Positions 32,079 through 42,400 of a stretch of 42,928 nucleotides of DNA are shown one piece after another (position 1 is the stretch's first letter; each line of letters begins with the position of its first letter). A program made the translations under genes and the position numbers. The notes under the pieces were generated by a model, which worked only from the letters and a program-made list of their open reading frames with translations, was not told the DNA's origin and ran no database searches. The stretch is from a virus: positions 1 through 42,928 of the IMG/VR virus record IMGVR_UViG_3300035670_008791, one strand, 5' to 3'.

Positions 32079-35000
32079 TTATTGGTTAGTAACTACAGAT
32101 TGAGAATATGCAGGAGAAACTAAAGATGTCTTAGTATAACTACCTGAAACAAGAACATCAAATGAGAAAAGATCCTCATTTTTAACCTGAATATCAACTC
32201 CTATCTTTTTACTATATGTAATATTTTTAAGATTCCCAGATGTTCTCCATCCTCCAACGAATCCAAGTTTATCCTGAGCTCTCATTTGGAATATAATGGG
32301 AACTGTTATAGCATTTTCCTGTCCAAATTCCAAAGTCTTTTTAGCTAATTGGGTTGATCCTTCTACTTGAATTGCAGTGTGATTCGTAGGAGCTATAAAA
32401 AGATAAGATCCACATGAATATTTTCCGCAAAGAAATTCGTCAGCATCTACGAATCCTAATTTATTTGGATAAGCATTGTCTGCTGAGGCAAAAGAAGAAA
32501 GTGTATTAGCAGGATAGAATTCTAATTGCTGAAGAGAAAGAGTTTGTGTACCACCGACAGGAGTTGAGTTTATATTCGTATCAACTTCGAATCCTAATGC
32601 TTGTCTAAATGCTGGATAAGCCATTGGTCCTCCTCCAGGAACTGCAGGTCTTTGTAAAGCAGTAAAACTAGGAGCTCCGGTATTTACTATTGATGGATGG
32701 GAAACATGTACACAAAATTCATTAAGATACCCGTTACCGTTTGGATTTGCTCCTGTGTACGTTCCGTTCCAGATGTTAGAATTATTTCCTGCACCTGTTA
32801 CTGTTGTAGAAGAAGGATTAAAAGGCATTAATATACCGTAATTATTAACAGGGTAGTCTACACCACCAGAATTAGTTCCGTTGTTTATGTTCCATCCCAA
32901 AGACGTAGATGGAGAGAAATAAAGATCCTGATCTAGACCAACACTTTTGTATCTAGAATAAACAAACTGAGAATAAGCGTTTCCACTTTGATATCCTGCA
33001 GCTTGTATAAAACTTCCAGGAGTTGCTGGGGTTCCTACAGAAACCTGTGAAGCATCTATCCCAGAAAGTTGTAGAGGAGTCTCCCCGTATTTTCTATTGT
33101 TATTATAATCAGCTTGACCTGTTATTGTATTTGGAGCTTTAACCGACTGACCCCCTGGTATCAAAGAAGAAAGCTCTAAAGGTGTAGCTGCTTCGTTTCT
33201 TAATTCTAAGTAATAAATAACTGTTGCAATTTTTCCTCTATTAGAAGTATTTGAAAGATCTATAAGCTGATCGTAATATCCAGCAAAAAGATTTACTGTA
33301 CTTCCAGGATTTATCTTATTAGTTGTATTACCACTTCTGATATAAACTCCAAGTGTACCTTTAGCTTTAGCTATTAATGCTCTTAATGATTGGAGCTCGT
33401 TATCTATCGAAGTTAATTTTTGGAAAAGATCTAAAGCTCTACCAGAAGCATCAAAGAAACCAGATGAAATAGTTACTGCAGTATGTGCATAATATTTGTC
33501 ACCTGATGTGAAAGATGTTGAAAGGTGTTGATCTAATCCTTTAGCTTGTAATTCACTTTGTATAGCAACTATTGTTTGATCACTAATGTTCTGAGTTATA
33601 AAAGGGGAATTATCAATAAGTACTGCTAAATCAGGTGGGAATTCAACCACGACAGATTCAGACCAATCAGAAGTTAAAGGATTAGTTGGCCAGCCTGCTT
33701 CAGATATTGATTGTACTTGTATTTCAACTTTTTCTCCCTTTGTAATAGGAATATCTAATTGATTTATATTAACAGTATTAGCATCACTAACATCTTCTAC
33801 TTTCCAAACATAAATGCCTTGATTCGGATCATATTCTTTTTTTCTTAGATCACTAACAAATTGTGTCCAGTTAGCAAACTGTCCTGCTTTTCTTGCCCCG
33901 TTGTTATCTGTAAAATCTATCTGAACTGTTCCGTTTGAATTTCCAGTTAATGAAAGATATCTATATCTAACATTAAACTGTATTATATTTTGTTCTCCTG
34001 TTTTAGGATCTGTTATAGGTTCAGGTATAGGCCAAAAACCTCTTACTCTATATTTAGGAGTTTCTACTAATTCTGGTGTTGTAGTAGTTAAATTATTTAT
34101 ATCTGTTATAGTTGTAGCTAAAAGGTCAGTCTTGGTAGATTTATCTTTAGTTAAAGTTGCAACTTTATCATTTAATTTTTTAAATTCAGCAGTAGGAGCT
34201 TTACCGGTAGAAGTTGTTGTCAATTCAGATAGCTGTTTCCTTGTTTGATCGATAGCTCTATCTATAGAAGATATTTCGTTTTTTAATGTTGTTTTTGTTT
34301 GTATCTTATCTTTAAAAGATTTATTCTCTTTAGAATCTGTTATTTGTGTATTTACTTGAACAACTTTAAAGTTATCAGAAGATAAATTAGGAGCAGAAGG
34401 TGTTTGTCCGTATACTGCTGGTATACTTTTCTCTTTTGCCTGAGCTATAAATATTTTACCGAAATCCGAAACCTGTGTATTATAAAAAACCTCTAGTGTT
34501 TGTACACCTTCATTTGTGTTAATCTGTAATTCATTAGACCAAAAACATATACCAGGGCTAAAACTATCAGAAGCAACATTAAAATTAGAATCTATACCTT
34601 TAATAAAAACTGCCTGTCTTTCATCGAAACCAACATTAACATCAACTGCTCTATTTGAAAGTGTATTAGAATAAATTGTAAGAGAATTATCTCCTATTCT
34701 AACTGCTTCAAATCCAAATAATCTTTTTAAAACTATAGTCTGATCTGTAATATCAATTGATGTTATTTCATACTTAGTTCCTCCACCTGTTATAAGTCTA
34801 TCACCTTTTGTTAATGTTCTTGAGTTCGTAGTATTAGATAAAGTATCAGTGTATCTTATACCATTAAGTTTATATTTTCTAACAGTATTAGTTGTTGTTA
34901 CCCCATTTTCTGTAGACTGGGTTTCTTCATCAAATATTCTAAGAACACCAAAAGATCCAGTATATCTTATAGTTCTAAGTTCTAAATCTACAGTTTGTTC

Positions 35001-35591
35001 GTCGACAAAATACTGTATACCTTGACTTTCTAATGATGCTATAAAATCCGAATCCGATAAATCGTTTCTCCCTTTTAAATTTGTATCGAAATATTGTTTA
35101 TCAACATCATTTTGTGTATTTGCAATAATTCTTTTTGTTATTACTTTTTCAGAATCTGTCGGAATTTGATTTTCAACGTCTATCGTAATATAAAGAAGAG
35201 GATTTAAAAAAGATTCGAAAAACCAATTATTTCTTGCTCTAAAGCTAGAAGGAACTTGTAAACTTGTGGGTGACTGCGGATTTCTTAATACTGAAGCCTG
35301 GTAAATCTTAGAAACTGTTCCATCAGATTTTCTTATATTTGCAGTATTATCTTCTAATCCAGAAAGAGCCTGTATATTTTGATCCAATCTATTAATTTCG
35401 GATTTTAAAAATCCGTAAGAAGGGATCTGAATATTCTCAGATGTATTATCATCTTTTAAAAATTCTATCTCTACCGAATCTTTAGCAGATGTAGCAACAT
35501 CATTAAGTTTATTTATAATCTCTAAAGAGTTTTTCTGTAATCTCAGAAACTGAGCTATTAAAGACGAAAAAGAATTTTTTGTATTAGACAT
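32079..35591 (-). CDS. Large virion structural protein with FN3-like region
   Basis: 1,170 residues. The N-terminus is helical (SSLIAQFLRLQKNSLEIINK). A central coiled coil (EISSIDRAIDQTRKQLSEL, then KLNDKVATLTKDK) precedes an FN3-like region (FNVRYRYLSLTGNSNGTVQI ... KGEKVEIQVQSISEAGWPT). The C-terminus is beta-rich. It fits a baseplate or long-fibre component. It lies six bases from the next gene upstream and 14 from the next downstream, so it is in the same operon. No peptidase or lysozyme motif was seen. Confidence 0.68.
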   Translation of the reverse strand: MSNTKNSFSSLIAQFLRLQKNSLEIINKLNDVATSAKDSVEIEFLKDDNTSENIQIPSYGFLKSEINRLDQNIQALSGLEDNTANIRKSDGTVSKIYQASVLRNPQSPTSLQVPSSFRARNNWFFESFLNPLLYITIDVENQIPTDSEKVITKRIIANTQNDVDKQYFDTNLKGRNDLSDSDFIASLESQGIQYFVDEQTVDLELRTIRYTGSFGVLRIFDEETQSTENGVTTTNTVRKYKLNGIRYTDTLSNTTNSRTLTKGDRLITGGGTKYEITSIDITDQTIVLKRLFGFEAVRIGDNSLTIYSNTLSNRAVDVNVGFDERQAVFIKGIDSNFNVASDSFSPGICFWSNELQINTNEGVQTLEVFYNTQVSDFGKIFIAQAKEKSIPAVYGQTPSAPNLSSDNFKVVQVNTQITDSKENKSFKDKIQTKTTLKNEISSIDRAIDQTRKQLSELTTTSTGKAPTAEFKKLNDKVATLTKDKSTKTDLLATTITDINNLTTTTPELVETPKYRVRGFWPIPEPITDPKTGEQNIIQFNVRYRYLSLTGNSNGTVQIDFTDNNGARKAGQFANWTQFVSDLRKKEYDPNQGIYVWKVEDVSDANTVNINQLDIPITKGEKVEIQVQSISEAGWPTNPLTSDWSESVVVEFPPDLAVLIDNSPFITQNISDQTIVAIQSELQAKGLDQHLSTSFTSGDKYYAHTAVTISSGFFDASGRALDLFQKLTSIDNELQSLRALIAKAKGTLGVYIRSGNTTNKINPGSTVNLFAGYYDQLIDLSNTSNRGKIATVIYYLELRNEAATPLELSSLIPGGQSVKAPNTITGQADYNNNRKYGETPLQLSGIDASQVSVGTPATPGSFIQAAGYQSGNAYSQFVYSRYKSVGLDQDLYFSPSTSLGWNINNGTNSGGVDYPVNNYGILMPFNPSSTTVTGAGNNSNIWNGTYTGANPNGNGYLNEFCVHVSHPSIVNTGAPSFTALQRPAVPGGGPMAYPAFRQALGFEVDTNINSTPVGGTQTLSLQQLEFYPANTLSSFASADNAYPNKLGFVDADEFLCGKYSCGSYLFIAPTNHTAIQVEGSTQLAKKTLEFGQENAITVPIIFQMRAQDKLGFVGGWRTSGNLKNITYSKKIGVDIQVKNEDLFSFDVLVSGSYTKTSLVSPAYSQSVVTNQ

Positions 35592-35597
35592 TTCTTA

Positions 35598-37781
35598 TTA
35601 TTTTATTTGATCAACTTCAAAACTTAAATTAACATCATCTACACAGATAATATCAAAAATAGGTTTATAAGAAGAAGAGCTAAATTGTGTATTTAAAAAT
35701 CCTGCTACAACAACTGAATAAGGAACTCCGGAAGGTGTTCCTATAGGATAAGCTCCTAAAGCATCAGTTAATATAACAAGGGAATAGTTTCCTAAATTTA
35801 TTTGATCTCCTATAGAAAATCTTATTGTTTGTCCTTTTTTCCACTTATTTAAACTATCATCTATTTTAATTATTATATCATTATTAGCAGTTATAGATAA
35901 TCCGTTATTTTTATGTTTTAAATAATTAGTGTAAGAAATTAAAGGTATAGTATTTCCTGCTACAGGATTAATAGTAAATACTGAATTAGATCCTATGTTA
36001 TAATCTTGTTGGGTAACATTAACTCTTAATATATTAGGGACGGATCTATCAACTTGCGTTGCATTTCCATCTCTTAATAAATCAAGATTATATGACATTT
36101 GTACAGATGTTTGATTTTGTAAAATATCATTTATAGAATCTGTATTTTTTTCTATAAGATTTAAGATATCTTGGGTATTTTCAAAAAGAGCTTGATTTGC
36201 TTGTAAAGCCTCTTCAACTGCAGTTAATCTTAGCTTTATTTCTGTACTATCGTCAGTATTTATAACTAGATCTTTTAGTGCTGCAACATCTTCTTGTATA
36301 CCTATTATCTCAAGAGTTCTATCATTTAGATTTTTTGCAGCATCCTGTAAAACAGTTGCAGCATCCATAAATATAGAAAGAGAAAAAGAAGAATAATCAT
36401 TTATAGCTTGTTCAACTCCTGTACTTTCTACACTTGAATCAAATTTTAAATTGATTTTAAATCCGTAAGAATTACCGTTTAATTTAGTAATCGGATCCGG
36501 TTTAAATTTCTTAAATACAGGAAGTTTAGCACCGTTAGTTGATATTGGTTCTGGATCATTTAAGAATAAAATTCCATAAAGATTAGTTTCTGAATCTGTT
36601 GGGTTATTAGGATCGTAAACATCATAATAAACCAAAATAGCATTAAAATCAAAAGATTGAGTTGTTGGTGTTCCGTTCCATTCTTCTATTGTTGTAATAC
36701 CAACATAATTTTGAACAGCTTTATAGGAAGCAGGATCAAAATCTATTTGAACACCGTCAAGATTACTCCTTTTATATGTTACGCTAAATCCAGAAGGCCC
36801 CGTTGCTGCTACATATTTTTGTAAAATATAATTACTGGAATCAAAAAATGAAGAATCAGTAAAATATGAATTTGCTTCATCTCTTGGTGAATACCAATTA
36901 TTCGTAAAACTTCCAGTTGGTCCAGATCCACTAACTCCTGGTTCTCCTAAAACATCTTGGTCAAATATAGCAAGTTTTGGTAATCCGTTAGGACCATAAA
37001 GTCCACTAGCAGAATCTCTTCCTTGGATATACTCAGTATCTAAAGGATCAGGAGGTAAATGTGTCCAAGTTCTATCTGGGTAATAATTTTCATCAGCTAC
37101 AGTTTTAAAAAGAACATAAGGTGTTGCTCCGTCACCAGTAGGAACGTGTATATAAACTTCAGAATAAGCATTTTCTGAATTTTGTACAGAATTTACAACA
37201 TCGATTTCTCCGATATATTGAACTATTCTTTCATATCTAGGAGTGGGAGTTCCATTTCCTGTTAACAATGTATCTTCCTCTACCCATCTTTTATCAGAAT
37301 AAGGAAAACCATCTTTAGTTGTAGTTGTTGTTTGATTTAAACTAGCAACCACTTCGTTTGGATTCGAAGGCCTAAATCTTACTCCACCTAATTCTTTAAT
37401 CCATTTCCAAAAAACTCTTTCAGATACGTTTCTTTTTAATTCAGGATTATAATTAGGATCTGAAGTGATAGTTGCTTCTAAATTTAAACAATAATTCTGA
37501 AATGATATTTCAGGGGAAGGACTTAAATTATTTGGATTACTTAGAGTGAAATCCCCATAAGCAGCATCTAAAAATGTTGTATCTATAGAATCAAACTGTA
37601 GCGTATTTTCACCGTATATAGGAGATCTAAATTCTGGTAATTTAATTAAAGCATATTTCGAAAACTTAAATTTCTTTAATGAATTATTAAAGGTTAAAGT
37701 TAAATCTTCTGCAGCAGAAGAAAAGGTATAAAACGTACCTCCTTGAACTGCTATGGGTCTTATATATGGTGTTTTTGACAT
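35598..37781 (-). CDS. Virion structural protein with central coiled coil
   Basis: 727 residues. The N-terminal 450 residues are beta-rich (KTPYIRPIAVQGGTFYTFSS, then LTLTFNNSLKKFKFSKYALI). A coiled coil follows (EIIGIQEDVAALKDLV, then LRLTAVEEALQANQALFENT), and a C-terminal beta domain. An SGPTGS insert is present. It is probably a trimeric tail or baseplate protein. The gene sits 13 bases after the next upstream gene, in one operon with the two larger proteins downstream. No specific homolog recognised. Confidence 0.65.
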   Translation of the reverse strand: MSKTPYIRPIAVQGGTFYTFSSAAEDLTLTFNNSLKKFKFSKYALIKLPEFRSPIYGENTLQFDSIDTTFLDAAYGDFTLSNPNNLSPSPEISFQNYCLNLEATITSDPNYNPELKRNVSERVFWKWIKELGGVRFRPSNPNEVVASLNQTTTTTKDGFPYSDKRWVEEDTLLTGNGTPTPRYERIVQYIGEIDVVNSVQNSENAYSEVYIHVPTGDGATPYVLFKTVADENYYPDRTWTHLPPDPLDTEYIQGRDSASGLYGPNGLPKLAIFDQDVLGEPGVSGSGPTGSFTNNWYSPRDEANSYFTDSSFFDSSNYILQKYVAATGPSGFSVTYKRSNLDGVQIDFDPASYKAVQNYVGITTIEEWNGTPTTQSFDFNAILVYYDVYDPNNPTDSETNLYGILFLNDPEPISTNGAKLPVFKKFKPDPITKLNGNSYGFKINLKFDSSVESTGVEQAINDYSSFSLSIFMDAATVLQDAAKNLNDRTLEIIGIQEDVAALKDLVINTDDSTEIKLRLTAVEEALQANQALFENTQDILNLIEKNTDSINDILQNQTSVQMSYNLDLLRDGNATQVDRSVPNILRVNVTQQDYNIGSNSVFTINPVAGNTIPLISYTNYLKHKNNGLSITANNDIIIKIDDSLNKWKKGQTIRFSIGDQINLGNYSLVILTDALGAYPIGTPSGVPYSVVVAGFLNTQFSSSSYKPIFDIICVDDVNLSFEVDQIK

Positions 37782-37794
37782 TTTTGAATCTTAA

Positions 37795-38715
37795 TTAGAA
37801 TATAAAGTTACCTACTGCATTTACAACCACCCATGAACCTTTTTGAGTTAAGGCATTCTGATCTATTCTAGGCTCCCACATTAAAGTAAGAGATGATTTA
37901 TATTGATTACCAGGTGTTTGTATACTAGGATCTGTATAAGATCCGTCACCAGTTGAAAATCCAGTATAATATTCACTACCACCAGGACCAGTTACACCTG
38001 TGTGTATAAATCCTGCACCAGTTGCAGTATCAATAAATGTTATTGTAAATCCTTTAGGAATACCAGAAGCAGTTGCTCCAAATCCTGTTGTAGCATAAAA
38101 GAAAAATCCTGTAGCATTAGAAACATCTGCAAGAGCAGCAGAAACATAACCAGAATCTATATAAACAACGCTTTCTGTAAGTGTTGGTGTATAAGGATTA
38201 GAAAATGTTCCTGTAACACCTGCACCGGGAGCTGATGGAAAAGCTGTAGTAGAACCAACAGTTGCTTTTGCGTTTGTATTAACAAAATTTCCAGAAGCAC
38301 CCATTGTAAATCTACCTTCGTTATTTACCACAGTATTAAATGTTGCAGTAGCTCCGAAAGTAGCAGATCCGGATGCAGAAAAAAGATTTGCTTGTAAAGT
38401 ATTAGAGAATATCCCAGTTGCTGAAGCAACTGTGCTAGAAGCTACCATAAATCCTGCACTTGCCCCTGTTCCATATATTTGAATATTAGGAGAACCAGAA
38501 GAAGGCATTACCATACTATTTGTTAGCATGTTTTTCGCTTTTATCTGACCGCTAGATGCAGTGGATACGTCCAATGACCCCGTTAAAACATTGATGTTAA
38601 ACGTGTTTTCAAGATCGTTATAAGCATTTTCTAATAATAAGAAATTAGAATTAATTGTTAATCTAGATCCCGAAATAGAATCGGTGCCGAGAATTTCAGT
38701 GATTGTTACAGACAT
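37795..38715 (-). CDS. Short tail-fibre-like protein
   Basis: 306 residues. The N-terminus (SVTITEILGTDSISGSRLTI, then NSNFLLLENAYNDLEN) resembles the start of the collagen fibre in pattern: a short I-x-I-L segment, then N-x-N-F-x-x-L. The body is rich in Ala/Ser/Thr/Gly with ATG and GATAT triplet repeats. The C-terminus is a folded cap (SLTLMWEPRIDQ..., ending GSWVVVNAVGNFIF). It is the first gene of the virion operon, with a promoter-like motif 17 bases upstream. It is probably a fibre or head-decoration protein. Confidence 0.68.
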   Translation of the reverse strand: MSVTITEILGTDSISGSRLTINSNFLLLENAYNDLENTFNINVLTGSLDVSTASSGQIKAKNMLTNSMVMPSSGSPNIQIYGTGASAGFMVASSTVASATGIFSNTLQANLFSASGSATFGATATFNTVVNNEGRFTMGASGNFVNTNAKATVGSTTAFPSAPGAGVTGTFSNPYTPTLTESVVYIDSGYVSAALADVSNATGFFFYATTGFGATASGIPKGFTITFIDTATGAGFIHTGVTGPGGSEYYTGFSTGDGSYTDPSIQTPGNQYKSSLTLMWEPRIDQNALTQKGSWVVVNAVGNFIF

Positions 38716-38730
38716 TGTTTTTTCTTTTTT

Positions 38731-38742
38731 TGATATATATCC
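38731..38742 (-). promoter_or_regulatory. Late-promoter-like motif for the virion operon
   Basis: Minus-strand GGATATATATCA, nearly palindromic, 17 bases before the ATG at 38715. It lies in the 107-base gap between this operon and the divergent phoH gene, the longest non-coding stretch between divergent genes. On the plus strand GATATATAT also faces phoH, but 82 bases from its start. Nothing else was recognised in the gap. Confidence 0.45.
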
Positions 38743-38822
38743 TGTTACATTACTTCAAGAGGAAATATATGACATAATATTTAACTCAAAATACACTCAA
38801 TGTTTCCAAAAAAATAACTAAT

Positions 38823-39494
38823 ATGAGCGAAAATAACTGGAGTCAAAAAAGAAAACCAAAAAATCCTATAAAATTTAGACTATCTCTAAACGAAGAGCAA
38901 AAAGAAGCAAAGAAAATAATTTACGAAAATCCAGTAAATGTTTTAAGAGGAGCAGCAGGATCTGGTAAAACTCTTCTTGCAGTTCAAATAGCTTTAGATC
39001 TTTTATTTACTAGAGAAATAGAAAGAATTGTTATAACAAGACCCACAGTAGCCAAAGAAGATATAGGTTTCCTTCCGGGTGATTTAAAAGAAAAAATGGA
39101 TCCTTGGTTAGCACCAATTTATTCTAACCTTTATATGTTATACGAAAAAGATAAGGTTGATAAATTATTATCAGATGGAATAATAGAAATTTTACCTTTT
39201 CCTTTCATGAGGGGAAGAACATTAGTAAACGCATGCGTGATCGTGGACGAAGCACAAAACGTAACAACTAATCAAATGGAAATGGCTTTAGGAAGATTAG
39301 GAATCGGTTCTAAAATGATTATATGTGGCGATAGCGCTCAAATTGATCTCAAGAATAAGAAAGAATCTGGCCTAGACTTTTTAAACACAATAGCGGCAAG
39401 AATATCAGGTGTTAAGGTTATAAATTTAAAACAAAACCACAGACATCCAATAGTAGCTGACATCTTAGGTGTTTACAAAGAATACAACGATTAA
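38823..39494 (+). CDS. phoH: PhoH-like ATPase
   Basis: 223 residues on the plus strand. Walker A GAAGSGKT at 43-50, Walker B VIVDEAQN at 139-146, ITRPTVAKEDIGFLPGDLKE, and the C-terminal LKQNHRHP are PhoH hallmarks. PhoH proteins are predicted RNA/DNA helicase-like or nuclease-linked ATPases, common in T4-like marine phages; the phage role is unclear. The gene faces the virion operon divergently and ends in a four-base stop overlap with the convergent propeller gene. A-rich leader, no Shine-Dalgarno. Confidence 0.95.
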   Translation: MSENNWSQKRKPKNPIKFRLSLNEEQKEAKKIIYENPVNVLRGAAGSGKTLLAVQIALDLLFTREIERIVITRPTVAKEDIGFLPGDLKEKMDPWLAPIYSNLYMLYEKDKVDKLLSDGIIEILPFPFMRGRTLVNACVIVDEAQNVTTNQMEMALGRLGIGSKMIICGDSAQIDLKNKKESGLDFLNTIAARISGVKVINLKQNHRHPIVADILGVYKEYND

Positions 39495-42400
39495 TTATTA
39501 GGTTCCATTTCTATATCGAAAGGACTAAAAGGAGGAAACCCTAAACTTTTTCTGTTTTCGTATATACTTCTTATTAGATAATCATCAGGATTAACAACTT
39601 CAGGTTTTAGATCTCCTGCAAAAGCTTCTTTGTGATCTATAACCCTTATTTTACCTTTGTGTTCAACCGAATATTTGTTTCCGTTTGCATCTTGTAATTC
39701 ACATGATAAATTAAAGAAACCAGGATTAGTAAAGGTCCAAATAAAATATGGGCTTTTTCTTATTCTAACTATTTCCTCTCCTGTATCTGTATCAGTAAGA
39801 ATCCAGACGTGATTTTTCTTACCAGGAATTAAGGAATCTACAGGATTTACAAAAACAGTAGTTGCTAAAGGAATCTCAAATTCTTTTTCATAAAATCTTT
39901 CCTCTCTCCAAGACCAAGAATGAGATCCTAACCAGGATTGAACTGCTCCAATTTTATATCCAGAATGGAATCTTTGTTTTGGTATTTTTCCTAAAAAGGC
40001 ATCTGCTGATGTTCCAGGAGGAGAAGTAACAAAGTAAGGTGAGAAATCTGCCTGTCCTTCAAAATATCCTGTTATATAAATATTTTCTTCTTTATCTAAA
40101 ACTAAATCTGCTCCTGAATCATTATTGATACCCCCTGCTGTTACTATATCAACTAAAGTTCCATCCTTATTAAATTTAGTCAAATAAATATCTGTTCCAC
40201 CTCTAGAATTAATTTCTTCTGGTGAAAAATATGCTGGACTAGTATAAGATCCCGTTATGTAAACATTTTCTTCCGAATCACTTTCTATATCAAAAGCTTC
40301 GTCTCCTGATTGTCCTCCGCACATTTTCATCCATATTAATTTTCCAGTTGAAAGAAGTTTAATTACAAAAATATCATTTACTCCAGGGAAAGATGTTATC
40401 TTTTTATTTTCTAAAGAAATTGTTCCCTGATATGATCCCGTAAGTAAAACGTGTCCTTTTGGATCAATACAAATAGATGAATTACTAAAGATAGTTGTAG
40501 CATCATCTGCTAAAGATTCAGCCCATAAGCAATCACCAGTTCCTGAATCTAATTTAGATACGAAAAGATCTGGATTTCCTATCCCATTTAAAATTAAATT
40601 GCCAAAATCTATTTGAGTTTGGAACGATCCAGTTAAATAAATATACTCCTCTTTTAAAACTGCTAATTCATAACACTTAGAAAAGTTAGTTGTAGACAAT
40701 TGTTTAGCCCAGACAAAATTTAATGTCGAATCCATTTTAGCATAGAATCCGGATTCTTGTCCAATTGAAGATAGTGTGTAAGTTCCAAGATTTAATGTAC
40801 CTTCAAATGCTCCACATATATAAATATTTTCATATTTGTCAACCTTAATATCACTCAATAACTGATTAGGGGAAACTGGAATAACTATATTATTAAGGTT
40901 AACTCCAGCACTGTTATATTTTGATATTTGAATAAATCCTGTTAAGTTATTATCTCCAACTACGTATATGTTGTCGTTAGCATCTGTTATTACGGATCTA
41001 GCATAAATAGGACCTTGTATTAAAGTTGAATTTATAGATCTTGCCCATTGTATTACACCAACTTTATTGTATTTTGCAATATAAATACCTTGTTCTGGAG
41101 TTGTTAAATAAATGTCTTGAGTCCCTATATTATTAACTTCTCCCATGAATATAGTTCCATTAAAATCACCTATTGCTATAACATCTCCTTCTTTATCTAC
41201 AGTAACTTTAACACCTTGATCTGGTGTGCTATTACCGAGAGTTATAACCCATTCAAAGTTATCAAAAAGATCTCTAGATTTTTTCTGTGCAATTCTTTCT
41301 ATTTGGGAATTTCTCCAATATTCTTCTTTTGTTGCTTTTCCTTCTAAAATATCCCTTAGGGGAGCATACAAGAAAACATCGTCAAGGTTTAAAGAAGGAA
41401 ATTGATCTTTTAAATAATCAATAGGATATCTTTGCCATATAGGTTTATACCAGGAATGCTTATCTACGTGAGGCATTAATGGTCTTGTAGAATCTGAATT
41501 TAAAGTTATGTTATCACCATAAGGTCCAACAATTAAATTAAATTGTAAAGTTGAATATCCGATACCCCCATTATAAATATACTGTATTGCAGGAAGTGGA
41601 TTGGAAGTATCGTGATAAATAAAATCCCATCCGTTTATACCTGCAAATTTAGATGTCGCATGTACGTGAGGAATTACATAATCTATCTTACATATTTCCC
41701 CTAGATCAGTAACTGTTATTAAATTTCTAGGAAAAGTTGTTTCTCCGTTTTTGATTGTTTTCCACGGAGCAGATAGAGCAGATTTTCCATAAAAATTAGG
41801 GCAGGGTCTTATTAAAGAGGTGCCATCATTTCTATAAAGAACTTTAGTGAAGAAATATCCATCAAAAAACCAAAGTTCATTATCACCTGGAGAAGCTGGA
41901 GCATCTAATACAAACCATATGTTAGCATTTCCTGTTTCAACTATATTAGTAAATCTTCCGATTGATAGTTCAGGATTTGTTCCGTTATTCCAAACTGCCC
42001 ATCTTAAATGATCCCAGTAAACTAATCCCTGATCTGTTCCTATCCATTTATGATTTAATTTGTCTAATTCTATAGAATATAAATCATTTGAAGGAAGTCC
42101 TGAATTGGTTGTATCATAATTCTTAAAGCTTACCCCATTAAATCTAGATAATCCATTATCTGTTGCTATCCATAAATACCATTTATTCAATCCGTAGTAT
42201 TCAAGTCTAAGATCCCTTATTTCGTCAGAAGGAATTTCTGAATTAAATGTTGTATATAAAACCCAAGATTTAGAATATGAATCATAAAATAATAATCCAT
42301 CATAACTTGGAGATGTATTAGAAACAAAAGCAGCAAATATATCACCTGTTTGTGGGTTAATCTCTATAACATTAATAGAGGAATTATTGATAGGACAAAC

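Noticed and set aside
38002-38235. Cys-rich plus-strand frame at 38002-38235
   Set aside because: It is the shadow of the Thr/Gly/Ala-rich fibre-like gene; repeated Cys and Ser codons arise from that composition.
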